64,000 bases of DNA. Origin: Platerodrilus igneus (Eukaryota > Arthropoda > Insecta > Coleoptera > Lycidae). This document shows, one piece after another, positions 25,118 to 35,356 of this stretch; positions within the stretch are counted from its first letter, which is position 1, and every line of letters begins with the position of its first letter. Below the pieces are notes generated by a model, which saw nothing but the letters and a program-made list of their open reading frames with translations, had not been told where the DNA came from and made no database searches. Position numbers and translations under genes: made by a program. The stretch covers positions 496,001 to 560,000 of the forward strand of contig JARFIW010001345.1 in NCBI GenBank assembly GCA_036346225.1, written 5' to 3'.

Positions 25118-25163
25118 TCCACTGACCGACGGTTTCGGCTTTATTAAGCCTCCTCAGAGTGAA
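25118..25163 (-). ncRNA. Type I hammerhead ribozyme, copy 1
   Basis: Read on the minus strand, helix I is CACT/AGTG extended by a G-U and an A-U pair. The first core box is CTGAGGA, which fits the CUGANGA consensus. Helix II is GGCTT/AAGCC with loop AATA. The second core box is GAAA. Helix III is CCG/CGG closed by a single T. The cleavage triplet is GTC. Predicted cut: between 25124 and 25123. All invariant core positions are present, so self-cleavage is plausible. Confidence 0.85.
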
Positions 25164-25627
25164 ATAGTCTCCAAGAACCCTATGAAGTAATCGAAGCTAT
25201 TATAATGATATAATTTCGAAACAATTACTGTACTATGGCAAAAGTAAATAAAACCGCCATCAGGTGATAAAACACCAACACTACTAAAGTGTGGAAGTAC
25301 AGAATTGAACCGAAACTACATAATAAATTTTAAAAATGACTATAAAAGTACGTCGGGCCTTTGAGATTTGCGGAATGTTACAGCAAAATTTATTTGCTAA
25401 CGTAACAAACCTTCTCGTGGCGACACCGGGTTCTTGCCCCATAGGCAATTCAAATAAACAAAGACAAGTTATTTGCAGTCCGCAATAAGAAAATTATATA
25501 TAAAGTAAGATGTATCTGTAAACAAACTCTTATGAAAATAATAAGAGCCATTGACAAATACAAATCGGGCTGGTAGTTATATAGCCATTAACAAAACATT
25601 AGCTTTATTAATTCATAGGGAGAAACA

Positions 25628-25671
25628 TCCACTGACCAATGGTTTCGGCTTGTTAGCCTCATCAGAGTGGA
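25628..25671 (-). ncRNA. Type I hammerhead ribozyme, copy 2
   Basis: On the minus strand helix I is a perfect 6-bp TCCACT/AGTGGA. The core is CTGATGA, helix II is GGCT/AGCC with loop AACA, then GAAA. Helix III is CCA/TGG with a one-base loop, and the triplet is GTC. Predicted cut: between 25634 and 25633. Helix II and helix III differ in sequence from copy 1 but keep their pairing, which supports conservation of the structure rather than of the sequence alone. Exactly 510 bases separate this cut from that of copy 1. Confidence 0.9.
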
Positions 25672-26481
25672 CTGTTCCCAAGAACCCTATGAAGTAATCG
25701 AAGCTATTATAATGATATAATTTCGAAACAATCACTGTACTATGGCAAAAGTAAATAAAACCGCCATCAGGTGATAAAACACCAACACTACTAAAGTGTG
25801 GAAGTACAGAATTGAACCGAAACTACATAATAAATTTTGAAAATGACTATAAAAGTACGTTGGGCCTTTGAGATTTGCGGAATGTTACAGCAAAATTTGT
25901 TGCTAACGTAACAAACCTTCTCGTGGCGACACCGGGTTCATGCCCAAAGGCAATTCAAATAAACAAAGACAAGTTATTTGCAGTCCGCAAAGAAAATAGT
26001 ACTATTTTCTTATTGCGGACCGCAAATAACTTGTCTTTGTTTATTTGAATTGCCTTTGGGGCATGAACCCGGTGTCGCCACGAGAAGGTTTGTTACGTTA
26101 GCAATAAATTCAATAACAAAGACAAGTAGTCCGCAATAAGAAAATAGTACTATTTTCTTATTGCGGACTGCAACAACTTGTCTTTGTTTATTTGAATTGC
26201 CTTTGGGCATGAACCCGGGTGTCGCCACGAGAAGGTTTGTTACGTTAGCAAATAAATTTTGCTGTAACATTCCGCAAATCTCAAAGGCCCAACGTACTTT
26301 TATAGTCATTTTCAAAATTTATTATGTAGTTTCGGTTCAATTCTGTACTTCCACACTTTAGTAGTGTTGGTGTTTTATCACCTGATGGCGGTTTTATTTA
26401 CTTTTGCCATAGTACAGTAATTGTTTTGAAATTATATCATTATAATAGCTTCGATTACTTCATAGGGTTCTTGGAGACTAT

Positions 26482-26527
26482 TTCACTCTGAGGAGGCTTA
26501 ATAAAGCCGAAACCGTCGGTCAGTGGA
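26482..26527 (+). ncRNA. Type I hammerhead ribozyme, inverted copy
   Basis: This is the plus-strand counterpart of copy 1. The core is CTGAGGA, helix II GGCTT/AAGCC, then GAAA, helix III CCG/CGG and the triplet GTC, with a predicted cut between 26521 and 26522. It matches copy 1 through all core and helix positions, so the inverted copy was probably made recently from copy 1 or its parent. Confidence 0.85.
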
Positions 26528-26704
26528 TGTTTCCTCCCCTATGAAGTAATAAGCTAATGTTTTGTTAATGGCTATATAACTACCAGCCCGATTTGTATTC
26601 GTCAATAGGCTCTATTATTTTCATAGAGTTTGTTTACAGATACATCTTATTTTATATATTGTTTTACACAATTTCTTATTGCGGACTGCAAATAACCGTT
26701 CTGT

Positions 26705-26737
<33 letters not shown>

Positions 26738-26740
26738 TGT
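26705..26740. repeat. (TA)n microsatellite
   Basis: An uninterrupted TA tract at the outer edge of the inverted hammerhead repeats. Confidence 0.9.
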
Positions 26741-26752
26741 TACGTTTTTCGA

Positions 26753-26772
26753 GGCAGCCCCGTTGGGCGCCA
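26753..26772 (-). other. Lys-tRNA-type primer binding site of a lost LTR element
   Basis: The minus strand reads TGGCGCCCAACGGGGCTGCC. It resembles the primer site complementary to a lysine tRNA 3' end, with one base missing against the common TGGCGCCCAACGTGGGG form. If real, an LTR ended just beyond 26775 on this strand (a TAGCA end is visible at about 26779-26783). I cannot define the start of that LTR, and no coding region follows. Confidence 0.4.
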
Positions 26773-26911
26773 AATTTATGCTACGTTGGCTCGTAGCCGT
26801 GCGTAAAACCAAGAAAATCAAAGAAATGACCGGGCTCAATCGGAGATTAGGGGGGGTTGTAGAAAGCAGACCAACATATAATGTACGTGGCTGTAAGGAG
26901 TTAGTAACAAT

Positions 26912-26990
26912 ACCTGCAATAAAAAAAATTAGAATAGTAAACCTGCAATAAAAAAAAATTAGTCCTGCAAACCTGAAATAAAGAAAAAGC
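26912..26990. repeat. Short tandem repeat, A-rich
   Basis: CCTGCAATAAAAAAAATTAG-type units recur about three times with a period of roughly 35 bp. There is no coding potential. Confidence 0.6.
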
Positions 26991-27507
26991 ATAGCATGCT
27001 GATCGAGCATAAATTGTTCAGTACTGTGTAGAATGTAAAAAAAAACTGTTTAGATAATCTATATAATATAACAACGGTAAAAGCAATACAAAAATTTTTA
27101 GTACAAAGTGAGGTAATATTGGGGAGTAGCAGAAACGTTTCCTCACACACCAATTAAACATAGATCAGACAAAATTTTAACAAAAGATAAATAGGTAAGC
27201 ACAATTGATATGAGTCATCTAGTATTGTTGATTCTTCTTTTTTTTATAGCATGCAAGTCTATGGTAAAAGGTATCAGAACGACAAAGATATGGCAAAACA
27301 ACGGATAGATATTTAAAGTAGTAACAAGTAGGAAATAGTTCAACTTACAAAAGGTCCTTCAGTAACGCTTCCTTGCAATTGAAGTGTGGGATTCACGATG
27401 TCCGGCACTAACACAGCACTTCACCCTTGACTGTGAGGGTATTGATGGAACTTATCACACGTTACCCTAATCACACCTACGTATTTCACTGGTGTTAGCA
27501 GCAGACA

Positions 27508-27852
27508 TTAACACGCGACGGAACTATGTAGCATTGATAAATTTCTTGTTAATTCTATTTCCTGAGACAATAATTTCGAAATATTCTGTAGCACTAGTTT
27601 AATTTCAACTGGGACCAAATGTATATTATTTTCATAAACATCCAAAAAGCAGTGAGAAACTTCAACCAATACCTTTGTAAACCGGTAATCGGTTATATTT
27701 CGCAAATAACAAAATTTGCGCAAGCAATGATCTATTTTAGATACTTTGGGGTTGGAAAATTCAGAAACTACAGTATCAACTGTATTTGAATAATCCAAAG
27801 TATGCACTTCTCTGACAAAAAAAGAAAAGGACCGCGAAACTAGATAGCACAC
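27508..27852 (-). CDS. Unrecognised 114-residue open frame
   Basis: An uninterrupted frame of 114 codons in a region otherwise rich in LTR and LINE debris. It is mostly Leu/Val/Ser with scattered Cys, with no transmembrane run, no zinc-finger spacing and no catalytic motif that I can place. It may be part of a transposon structural protein or a chance frame. I do not assign a function. Confidence 0.2.
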   Translation of the reverse strand: MCYLVSRSFSFFVREVHTLDYSNTVDTVVSEFSNPKVSKIDHCLRKFCYLRNITDYRFTKVLVEVSHCFLDVYENNIHLVPVEIKLVLQNISKLLSQEIELTRNLSMLHSSVAC

Positions 27853-27914
27853 ACCGTTTAAATATCAAGAGACAAAGCACCAACAAAAAATTACAATGAG
27901 TAAAGCACGTGTAT

Positions 27915-28095
27915 CACTAGAGTAAGTCCGTCAAAATGTTCCGTAGAACACGCGTGCAGGTCGAGTTTAACAAGTTCTACCACTTTTATTTCCAACAGAA
28001 ACTCAACCGAAAAACAATTAGTAAGGCACACGTAAGCAATAAAACCGTCCGTCAAATGTCCTTAAAACACACGTGCGTCGACCAAACACGTTCGC
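27915..28095. repeat. Diverged tandem repeat, ~125-bp period
   Basis: GTCCGTCAAAATGTTCCGTA...AACACGCGTGCAGGTCGA (about 27925) is echoed by GTCCGTCAAATGTCCTTAAAACACACGTGCGTCGA (about 28048). Each is preceded by GTAAGGCAC/GTAAAGCAC. Only two copies are evident. Confidence 0.55.
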
Positions 28096-28323
28096 CTATA
28101 AACCATACTACTTCAATCGGGATTAGCACTACACTTACTACAGTTAATATACAACTTTTATTTCACAAGAAGAACAACTAAAATCGTGTCGTGCTTGTTC
28201 ATGAACAATTCGAAAATTCATACCGCATTAATTCTCACTATTTTCAAAGCAAAAAGGAAAACAGTATTTTTACCGTAATTAATATATAGGAACAAAGAAC
28301 AAACTACATTATAATTTGAATTA

Positions 28324-28390
28324 GGGCCGCCATACTTGCGGCCACGTCCCCAATGCTCCACCCGGAGGTACTACATTGGGTTTAAACGCG
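28324..28390. repeat. Hairpin-forming dispersed motif, copy 2
   Basis: This copy has the clearest structure. GGCCGC and GCGGCC pair across seven bases. Then CCCAATG and CATTGGG pair around an inner CTCC/GGAG stem with loop ACCC. The right edge TTTAAACGCG is shared with the copy at 24808-24873. Confidence 0.65.
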
Positions 28391-28435
28391 AAAAATAGTC
28401 GTGCTCCTAATTTATTCTTACTTCATAGTTGATTC

Positions 28436-28565
28436 ACCCTAAATAAAAACTAAATAAAAATCTAACAAACCTAAAAATCTAACAAACCTAACAAACTCTA
28501 ACAATCTAACAAACCTAAAAATCTGACAAAAACTGGAACAAAAACAAAACAAAAACTAAAAACAG
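28436..28565. repeat. (ATCTAACAAACCTAAAA)n minisatellite
   Basis: ATCTAACAAACC, AAATCTAACAAACC and related words recur at irregular 8-24-bp spacing. Confidence 0.8.
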
Positions 28566-29496
28566 GGTTGTAAATAATGGTATCCCTAGCGCTGACTTTC
28601 GAGTGTACCCGATCAACAAGCAAAAATGAGAGGGGGAGGGATCCGTAATACCGGATAGCAGACGCCGGTTCCGCTTACCAGTGCGACCTGAAGGGTCGTC
28701 TTAAAACTATCCAAATCTAGCTAACTAATTTAAATCCATCCCTAGCTTTCCTATCGTTCCCTAACTGATTTACATTATGATTACAATCTTCGCAATTCTG
28801 CTCGTCCTTCCCAAATATATACTGCAACCAAAATGGCGACAGAACGTCAAACAAAACAAATAAGCCACATAATACATGCTATATATAAATAAATATAAAG
28901 TGTAAATATAAAATATAAATAAATATAATTATGTAAATATATAAATTAATGTTTAATAAGCGTTAAGCATATAGCAGTGCACAAAATAGCGAAAGCATCA
29001 CCCTATTTATCAGGTGCACTCGCACAAGCATTATGTCGGCTAGCGCCTTTACACACCAAACGTGCTTCTTAAATTATTTCAAAACTACTAATTAATGTAA
29101 ATCAATGCTTGTGCGAGTACAGCCGCCACAATTTAAGTCTTACCTCGATAATAAAATTCTCCAGCATCCGAAGATCTGGTCGTCTGTAACTTACTTCTAA
29201 AGGTGGGACGGGTGCACTGCTAAAGTCCTGGTGGGTATGCACTAAATGTTTTTGGGGATCACAATCACTATCACTATCACTTCACTTTCAAGTCCTGGGG
29301 ATGCGCGGTTGCACTCTGTTTTATTATCCTTGTTTACTTTATTGATTTAATTTAATGAGGGTTTATGATTTATTTGTTATTGTTTATTTGGTATTATTTA
29401 TTCCCGATTTTCCGCACATAATTATGAAGATAGGCAGTGATTGTATTAATGGAGTGGAGATTTCTCGTGCATATTGGACATTTTGGTATAATTACC
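28566..29496. other. Gene-free stretch with one long-looped inverted repeat
   Basis: Between an AT-rich core (about 28860-28960) and the LINE tail, a perfect 15-bp inverted repeat is formed by ACTCGCACAAGCATT (29018-29032) and AATGCTTGTGCGAGT (29104-29118). The intervening loop is 71 bp. No coding frame is present. Confidence 0.6.
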
Positions 29497-29880
29497 TTTT
29501 TTTTTTTTTTTTTAATATCGGGTTTTGGTTATGCTCGTATCCTTACTCACGCCAAGTCAATCTAAAATTTTTCAATCCTCCCACCAACCCCACCGAATTT
29601 TTACACGCGGTCGTCATTGATTGTCTAATCTCGCGACCCTTCCCGCGAATTCTTTTAAGGCTGTCCAGAACGCCTTCTGGTTAACCACTTCCCCGACTTC
29701 CTCTAGGCTCTTTGGCCATGCCAGACCTAGGATAGCTAGTTTGCTATCAGCCAACCCTCGATTTCCCGCCTCAAGCGGGCAGTCAAAGAGCACGTGCTCT
29801 GCGCTTTCCGCGCCCTCACCGCATTCGCAGCGGTCGCTATTGGAGAACAAACTACAACTGCTCATCTGTTTATTCAACTC
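29497..29880 (-). mobile_element. 5'-truncated LINE tail
   Basis: On the minus strand the sequence ends in a 17-base poly-A (poly-T at 29497-29513). It is preceded by a short untranslated region and the last part of a LINE second ORF (29614-29877). The protein part has the Cys/His motif CECG...EHVLFDCP and a trailing WP..L...W..F..F pattern, typical of the C-terminus of jockey/I/R1-type LINE proteins. The element is cut off directly upstream of that motif, as is common for LINE insertions. No target duplication was found by eye. Confidence 0.75.
29614..29877 (-). pseudogene. C-terminal fragment of a LINE reverse transcriptase protein
   Basis: The open stretch of 87 codons ends at a natural stop. 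The Cys-x-Cys-Gly...His...Cys pattern occupies residues 17-34, and the remainder is the Leu/Trp-rich tail seen after the RNase H or connection region of many LINE proteins. The apparent Met start is incidental, since the coding sequence is truncated upstream. The plus-strand frame over the same DNA is a shadow. Confidence 0.75.
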
Positions 29881-30148
29881 GTTCTATTACAACCTCTTAT
29901 CGATAACTAGCAAATCAATAATATCCACTCATTATAATACGACGCATTCACCTAAGGATGTGTTTCAATCTCGATCACCTAACCACACTATCGAATTGTA
30001 GAGAGTGAAAGTCGATAATCGCGTAATGTAATATAAAGGGATTATTCGCAAACGAGTTTTATAAATATAAAACATAGAGATAGTAGTTGCAGAAATGTAT
30101 TTACGAATTGAGTATAGCGTAAAATGTTAAACTACAAAAATGCACGTT

Positions 30149-30149
<1 letters not shown>

Positions 30150-30192
<43 letters not shown>
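30150..30192. repeat. (AT)n microsatellite
   Basis: A 40-bp AT tract immediately before copy B of an interspersed repeat. It is followed by ATTGCT, as are the AT tracts at about 95 and 2090. Confidence 0.9.
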
Positions 30193-30198
<6 letters not shown>

Positions 30199-30880
30199 TC
30201 CTTTACTTGGTAGTGTCATAAAAGCTTAAAATGCCACGGCTGCTAAGCTCACTTTCCTGAAAACAAAATTTCAACACGAAAACTCCATTAGGGTAAACAG
30301 ACAACATTTATTATAAACCAAAAGAATTAAACTAACAAACCATAATCAAAATTATATTTCTTTTATACACCTCTTTAATAAGTTATATTTATCCCCTTTA
30401 AAATACTCCCTTAACAGTAACATTTCCAAGATCAACATTTACACGTGATAATATATCTAATTAAAAGAAAGTAATAGGGCTTCAACACATATTTTGTACT
30501 CAACGTTTCTGTTTCAATACGAGCTCATAGTAAAACCTGTACCTTTAGTGCAAATTTCTGCACGCAAATATTTCAAACTGACCCTGTTACTTCGTACAGA
30601 ACAACAAGTAATTTACAGATCATAAATACTCTTAAACCTATAAATAAATTTACATAAAATCAATCCCTCCACACAAAATTATCAATTACATATACACATG
30701 TAGTCAAATTCTTCGTATTCTAGCCCTCAAAACAAACTCATTCATACAACCAACTTCGAATCGTTTATTTTTTAAATATTTCTTTGTAAAAACCTTTTCG
30801 AAGTCGACAAAATGAACACGTGCGCTACAACCTTCTTAGTATTCGAAAAATCAATGCTCCGAGAACCTTGGTATAAACCC
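30193..30880. repeat. Interspersed repeat, copy B
   Basis: The partner of 6190-6830. The best conserved block is at about 30515-30600 (GAGCTCATAGTAAAA, GCAAATTTCTGCA, GTTACTTCGTACA). It directly abuts the truncated end of the polymerase pseudogene at 30910, so it may have inserted into the Polinton remnant. Confidence 0.5.
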
Positions 30881-30906
30881 CAAGTGTAATCGTGTTATCC
30901 CTATCT

Positions 30907-31540
30907 CATTCATACCCATGCGCTCAAATCAACGCTGAGCACTGTACAGTTATGAAAGTTCAAGCGGGGGATCAAACTACTCCCGCAAAAATAATTTCCT
31001 TCCGGCTGCCAGCGAGATACAATTTTCACATTTACGCGATTGTCCACATTATCCATAGTTTTGCCGGAAATCGCGTTATTCGTCAATTTAAAAAAGTCTT
31101 TTTCAAACGCACTTTTTGCCAGTGTTCTAAATTCCGTGTTAAGTTTGATATACGGTTTCAATCATGGAGACTGCTCGAATTCCAATACTCGGTGTATCGC
31201 CGTGAGCCGTAGTCCATTTTTTAAACACTGTTGAAGATTTCGGTAATGTATGAAATAATTCTTCTTGTCTTCCAGAGTGGCGAGTAGTTTTGGGTCTTTA
31301 GAGCTGGTGTATGGTGGGGTTTCTGTTTCCAAGCAAAAAGGTAGATCGTTGTGAGCACTGTGCAATTCTTCGGGGTACTCGAGGTTTCTTCCAAAATATA
31401 TCCCATTTCGCAGGTGTCGGAGATATTTATAATTTCCTGTTTTATGCGATCGATTTTATTTCTAGACAACCACCTCAACCCTCCTATTGGTAAATGCTGG
31501 CTCATAGTCCACCCATATGAATTATTGCAAGACACTTTTT
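30907..31540 (-). pseudogene. Polinton/Maverick-type DNA polymerase B fragment
   Basis: Read on the minus strand in two frames, the order of motifs is YGWTMSQHLPIGG (about 31518), then GYILEE, HNDLPFCLE, LLATLEDKKNYFIHYRNL, NGLRLTAIHRVLEFEQSP (about 31166) and, after a frameshift, MKPYIKLNTEFR, KDFFKLTNNAISGKTMDNV and NFHNCTVL (about 30940). These are the palm-region motifs of protein-primed family B polymerases of the Polinton/Maverick and adenovirus-like type. The Asp expected before NNLYGWAM is replaced (CNNSYGWTM). The downstream DTDS catalytic box, exonuclease and N-terminus are absent. About 200 residues remain of an enzyme that normally exceeds 1,000. Frameshifts lie near 31160-31240 and 31340-31370. 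Confidence 0.85.
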
Positions 31541-31789
31541 ATATTATCTGCTTAAGGTTAACGCTACAACATTATTGCTCGCGTTTACATTAAGTCAACG
31601 TTTTAATAATATATTTTTTCGAAATATTCACTGTGTGAAAGACTATCGACAAAGAAAAGTAAGTCTTAGTTTGAATTTTAACCTGCAAACGGGGAAGAAA
31701 TTAATATTTACATGTATAATTCAAAAACCGTAAATCATTAATTTTTCTGGAATAAACATCTTAAGTATCTCATGTGTGCGTGTGAAAAC

Positions 31790-32406
31790 GTTTTTATTGG
31801 AGGTGACGTCGTAAATAAACACAACGGGAAGCACATCGAGATGGTTTATTTCCAAGAGGAACTAAAAATTACAGACGATGAGTGGGTTCAAATTAAGGAT
31901 TTGGAAAAGCAGTCGACCGCAGCGCATGAAGAATTATAAACGCAGCAATTCAATTAGAGGGAACCAAATTGCTATTTGAAAAACCATACGCCATAATAAA
32001 ATCTTCTTCCAAAATCATAATTGTAGGCCTGAACCCGTTTGACGATTATAAAATAACTTTCAGATTTGTTGACATCATTTCGCAGACCGTAGCTAAGGTA
32101 TCCCTCAATGTATTTCGGAAGTTTATAACAAATTTGCACTATGGAAGTTGGGGTGCGAAATAAGATATGCAATTTGACAACTTACCCTTTTATTTAAATA
32201 AGAATTGTTTAGTGAAGATGGTGACATTTCAAGAGGATTATATGTTATTTACCAAAGGAACTTTAGAATGCTTTTTAGGGACATCTCAGGTTGTTCTCAA
32301 CTACGCTAATACTTTAAGAGATCTAACAGGAAACCGTGCTCCTATTATTGATCAGTTTCTGTTAGATGTAGCAATGGAAAAGTATAATAGGAATGATGTT
32401 CTGTAA
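31790..32406 (+). pseudogene. Unrecognised coding-like block in the Polinton region
   Basis: Three successive pieces in changing frames look protein-like. About 31830-31938 reads MVYFQEELKITDDEWVQIKD. Next comes 31969-32163, then 32167-32406, which ends NRNDVL and a stop. The third piece has charged and aromatic residues spread like a real protein and codon-like periodicity. I recognise no domain. Its position between polymerase and packaging-ATPase remnants suggests a lineage-specific Polinton protein, but the strand is opposite to both. It could equally be an unrelated decayed gene. Confidence 0.35.
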
Positions 32407-35240
32407 TGTTAAATTATTTTTAATAAGGTTTTATTTAATTGTTCGAGAACTCTTATATGATAATAACAAGTTCAGGGTAAAGTTAGAATGGATAGTGGTT
32501 TTTAGAAACAGAGAACTATTGAAAGACTTTTAGATAACTGGGTTTTGACCCGCGGCCGCATGAGATTTAGTCAGTGGGTTTATTAAATTTGGAAAATAAA
32601 ATAATGGACGCCACCTAAATTTTTATAACGCAACAGACTGAATCAAATTGCATAAAAGGAAAATTTGGAAACCTGAATTATTACCAGCCTAGTAAAATAA
32701 AAGGTTTGATCACGTCAAATATATTACTTACTACTGTTCTTCTTCGTCAATGGACTGACGAAGTCCTAAGACTGTTTTGAAAAATTAACACTACCAACAA
32801 AGATACCGTTTTTATCTTATAATGCTGTATAAATGTAAAATCTTTATTTTTAATCACAACTAATTTTTATTATATTATTATATGGATTTATAGCAAGTGG
32901 AATCCTTCAGCTATCTTGACACCTTGGAGGAATTTAATAATTACTCAATAATAGACTGAAGTCAAAAATAATTCTATATTCTTTTAAAGCAAATTATGTA
33001 CCACCATTAATGCAATTTAGTACAAACAAAATTCTCATTAGCATATGTTCTATGTTTTACACACAGAACGTAAAACATTAAATTCATAATTTAATTACTA
33101 CAAAATATTAATATAATTTCTGACTTTTTATGCAAGAATACTTTTTAAGATTAATAGTCTGGGGTAGCGCTATGAAAGACTTCACATTTTTTGATTACTC
33201 AACATTTCGCAAAATTATTAGATATTTTAATTTCTGTTTAACCCTCACCTTTCTGGTTTTAGGCTTTATTAAGTGAACATCTTGACATGTAATGTAACTA
33301 AGATACACAGTATCATTAAAATTGAATATTGAAATTGATTTTATAGTTAAAATGTGGCGATCACTTATCTGAACAAAATACTTATTTTGTAACGCAGGTA
33401 AAGTTTAGTAATAATTTATGAACCTGAAGATATTGTCAATAATATAAAAATTGTTATATAAATCATAAAGATCACAAAATTTGTAAAGAGGGTATAAGAA
33501 AATAGATCACAAAATAGTTCATGAAATAAATAGTTGATTCCATTCAACACTATAAGGTAGTTTATAACCTTTCTACAATAACTCTACATTTCTTCATTTG
33601 TAAATTAATTATTCATCGTAAAACGCAGTATAATCATAAAAAAATTAAACGGTCTTACCAAGCGACTTCAAATGACCTGTTAATCTTAAACCATACATCT
33701 GTCAACCAAACAATTTACTACATTCCTAGATGCGGACGGGAAATCCATTTTAGTCGAATGTAACAGCATCAAAATTTATATTATTAGGTTCCATGAACTA
33801 CCTAAGTTGCACTGCAATAAAGTTTACATTTTAGATTGATTTTATATTCAAACAAACCGATCCAAACGTGAAATTATAACCAACACTTGAGGCGCTGCAA
33901 TCCACTTATATTCATTGATGCATCAAACTACCATTCTTTTTAAACAGAACATCAGGACTGCCGTGCGACTGTTTATCACTTAACTTGTCTTTTTCTACGC
34001 CTTCGTTAAGAAAACTTAATTTCTGGCGCCATATTGACTTTCTAATCACAGCGAGCGACCTTTCGCTTTCAAAATGAAACGAAAAGTGACTGTGCGGTCA
34101 CAAATGGACAACCGAACTAGAATATCTTCGATACAATAATTAAGAAACTATGAGGACGTAAAAATTATTTGTAAATATGTTATTAGTTGGAACCACAGAA
34201 TACGTTGTAAGTTGCAATTTTGAATGAAATTGTAATGTACCTTAAAAAATTGTTAAGTTGTTAAATCTACAAGAATACTAAAATCAATAACAGAATAAAA
34301 CGTTGTTAAGTAAATACTGAAATAGCGAATTTGTAGCAGTAATGTCCACAAATAATATTGCAAGAATTTTTTAATGTTACAGTTCTACAGAATCTCGCAC
34401 ATGATGTTTGATGTAATTAAAAGCAAATACAGTAATAGTGATATTGGGGCTATCCTACAGGAATTTATAAGAACCTATCTAAAATTGTTTGAAAACAGTA
34501 TTTGTAGACAAATTAAGTATATGGAAGAATACAATAGGTTTCCATTCCCCATACTTACGAGCGATGTTTAAATTTTGAAGGATAGATTTTAGGGAAATTT
34601 CTGTCACTATAATCCTGCATATTACAGTTTATTCTCTTATAATTCTCTAAATTATTGTACTTCAACTACAGATATTAATAGCTGTTAATAAAATTATGTT
34701 ATAGTTTTAAATAAAACGATGTTGATTAATAATTTTGTAAAACGTTTATAGCACCCTTTTAATAAATACACATCTTTGTTATAATTCTTTTCATAAGAAC
34801 TTAGATACCCATTTCAGTTACGTGGAGCTTTGAATTAAAGAATACCAATGTATACTTTATATTTTACAACATAAACAAGCTAATATGTACAAAAATAATT
34901 TCATAATTTACATGATTCATTTCTTATGATAGTTGTTGATGTGGTTCTGGTCGTTTTTGATATACTTGTTTACTGTAAACAGAGGTGTAAAATCACGGAC
35001 TTCGCGCCATTGTCTCTGCAATTGAACTCATTATCATAACAATAGAAGCACACACGCTGATTGCGTTTAAGAAATGTGATACAATACCTGATACAAATAG
35101 TTTTCAACGAACGGTTAACATTGGAATATGTAAAAAAAAAGCTCTCCATTGGTTTAGCGTTTTCGAAGGTGCGGTCACTATCATAACTGAATTTCACAGA
35201 CAGGTATCGATACAGCATCCATAGTATATACATTATTACA
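32407..35240. other. Gene-free AT-rich stretch
   Basis: This stretch is dominated by stops in all frames. One 65-codon plus frame at 34374-34571, preceded by TTTTTTAATGTTACAG (acceptor-like), matches nothing I know. No terminal repeats or target duplications were found. Confidence 0.4.
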
Positions 35241-35349
35241 TTAAAGATTACAATTTAGTATGTATTCTATCTGAATATCTGCCAACAGTTTTATAAACCC
35301 CATGTCCTCGATTATTTCCATAAAATCATCCAAATCCTCGATCAATACG
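35241..35349 (-). pseudogene. Downstream part of a frame interrupted by a hAT insertion
   Basis: On the minus strand this encodes SVLIEDLDDFMEII and then GFIKLLADIQIEYI before a stop at about 35241. It resumes, on the far side of the inserted element, the frame coming from 37207-37063. No family is recognised. Confidence 0.4.
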
Positions 35350-35356
35350 GACACAG

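Larger units (their letters stand above)
24989..26700. mobile_element. Penelope/retrozyme-type repeat: two tandem copies and inverted copies of a ~510-bp unit
   Basis: A unit of about 505-510 bp is present as copy 1 (24989-25499) and copy 2 (25500-26003), head to tail. It then occurs in reverse orientation as a short partial copy (about 26005-26130) and a nearly full copy (about 26140-26660). A further fragment lies at about 26672-26698. Shared landmarks are ATCTGTAAACAAACTCT, GGTAGTTATATAGCC, AAACCTTCTCGTGGCGACACC and the end word ATTGCGGACTGCAA. Each full copy holds one hammerhead ribozyme motif. Type I hammerheads with a minimal helix III are known from Penelope-like elements and animal retrozymes, and the head-to-tail plus inverted arrangement fits the complex terminal repeats of Penelope elements. 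No reverse transcriptase is present, so the unit is non-autonomous. I infer the family from the ribozyme type and layout. Confidence 0.75.

Noticed and set aside
26010..26361. Frames through the hammerhead repeat units on both strands
   Set aside because: They run through inverted copies of a non-coding repeat. The similar peptides in each copy reflect DNA repetition.
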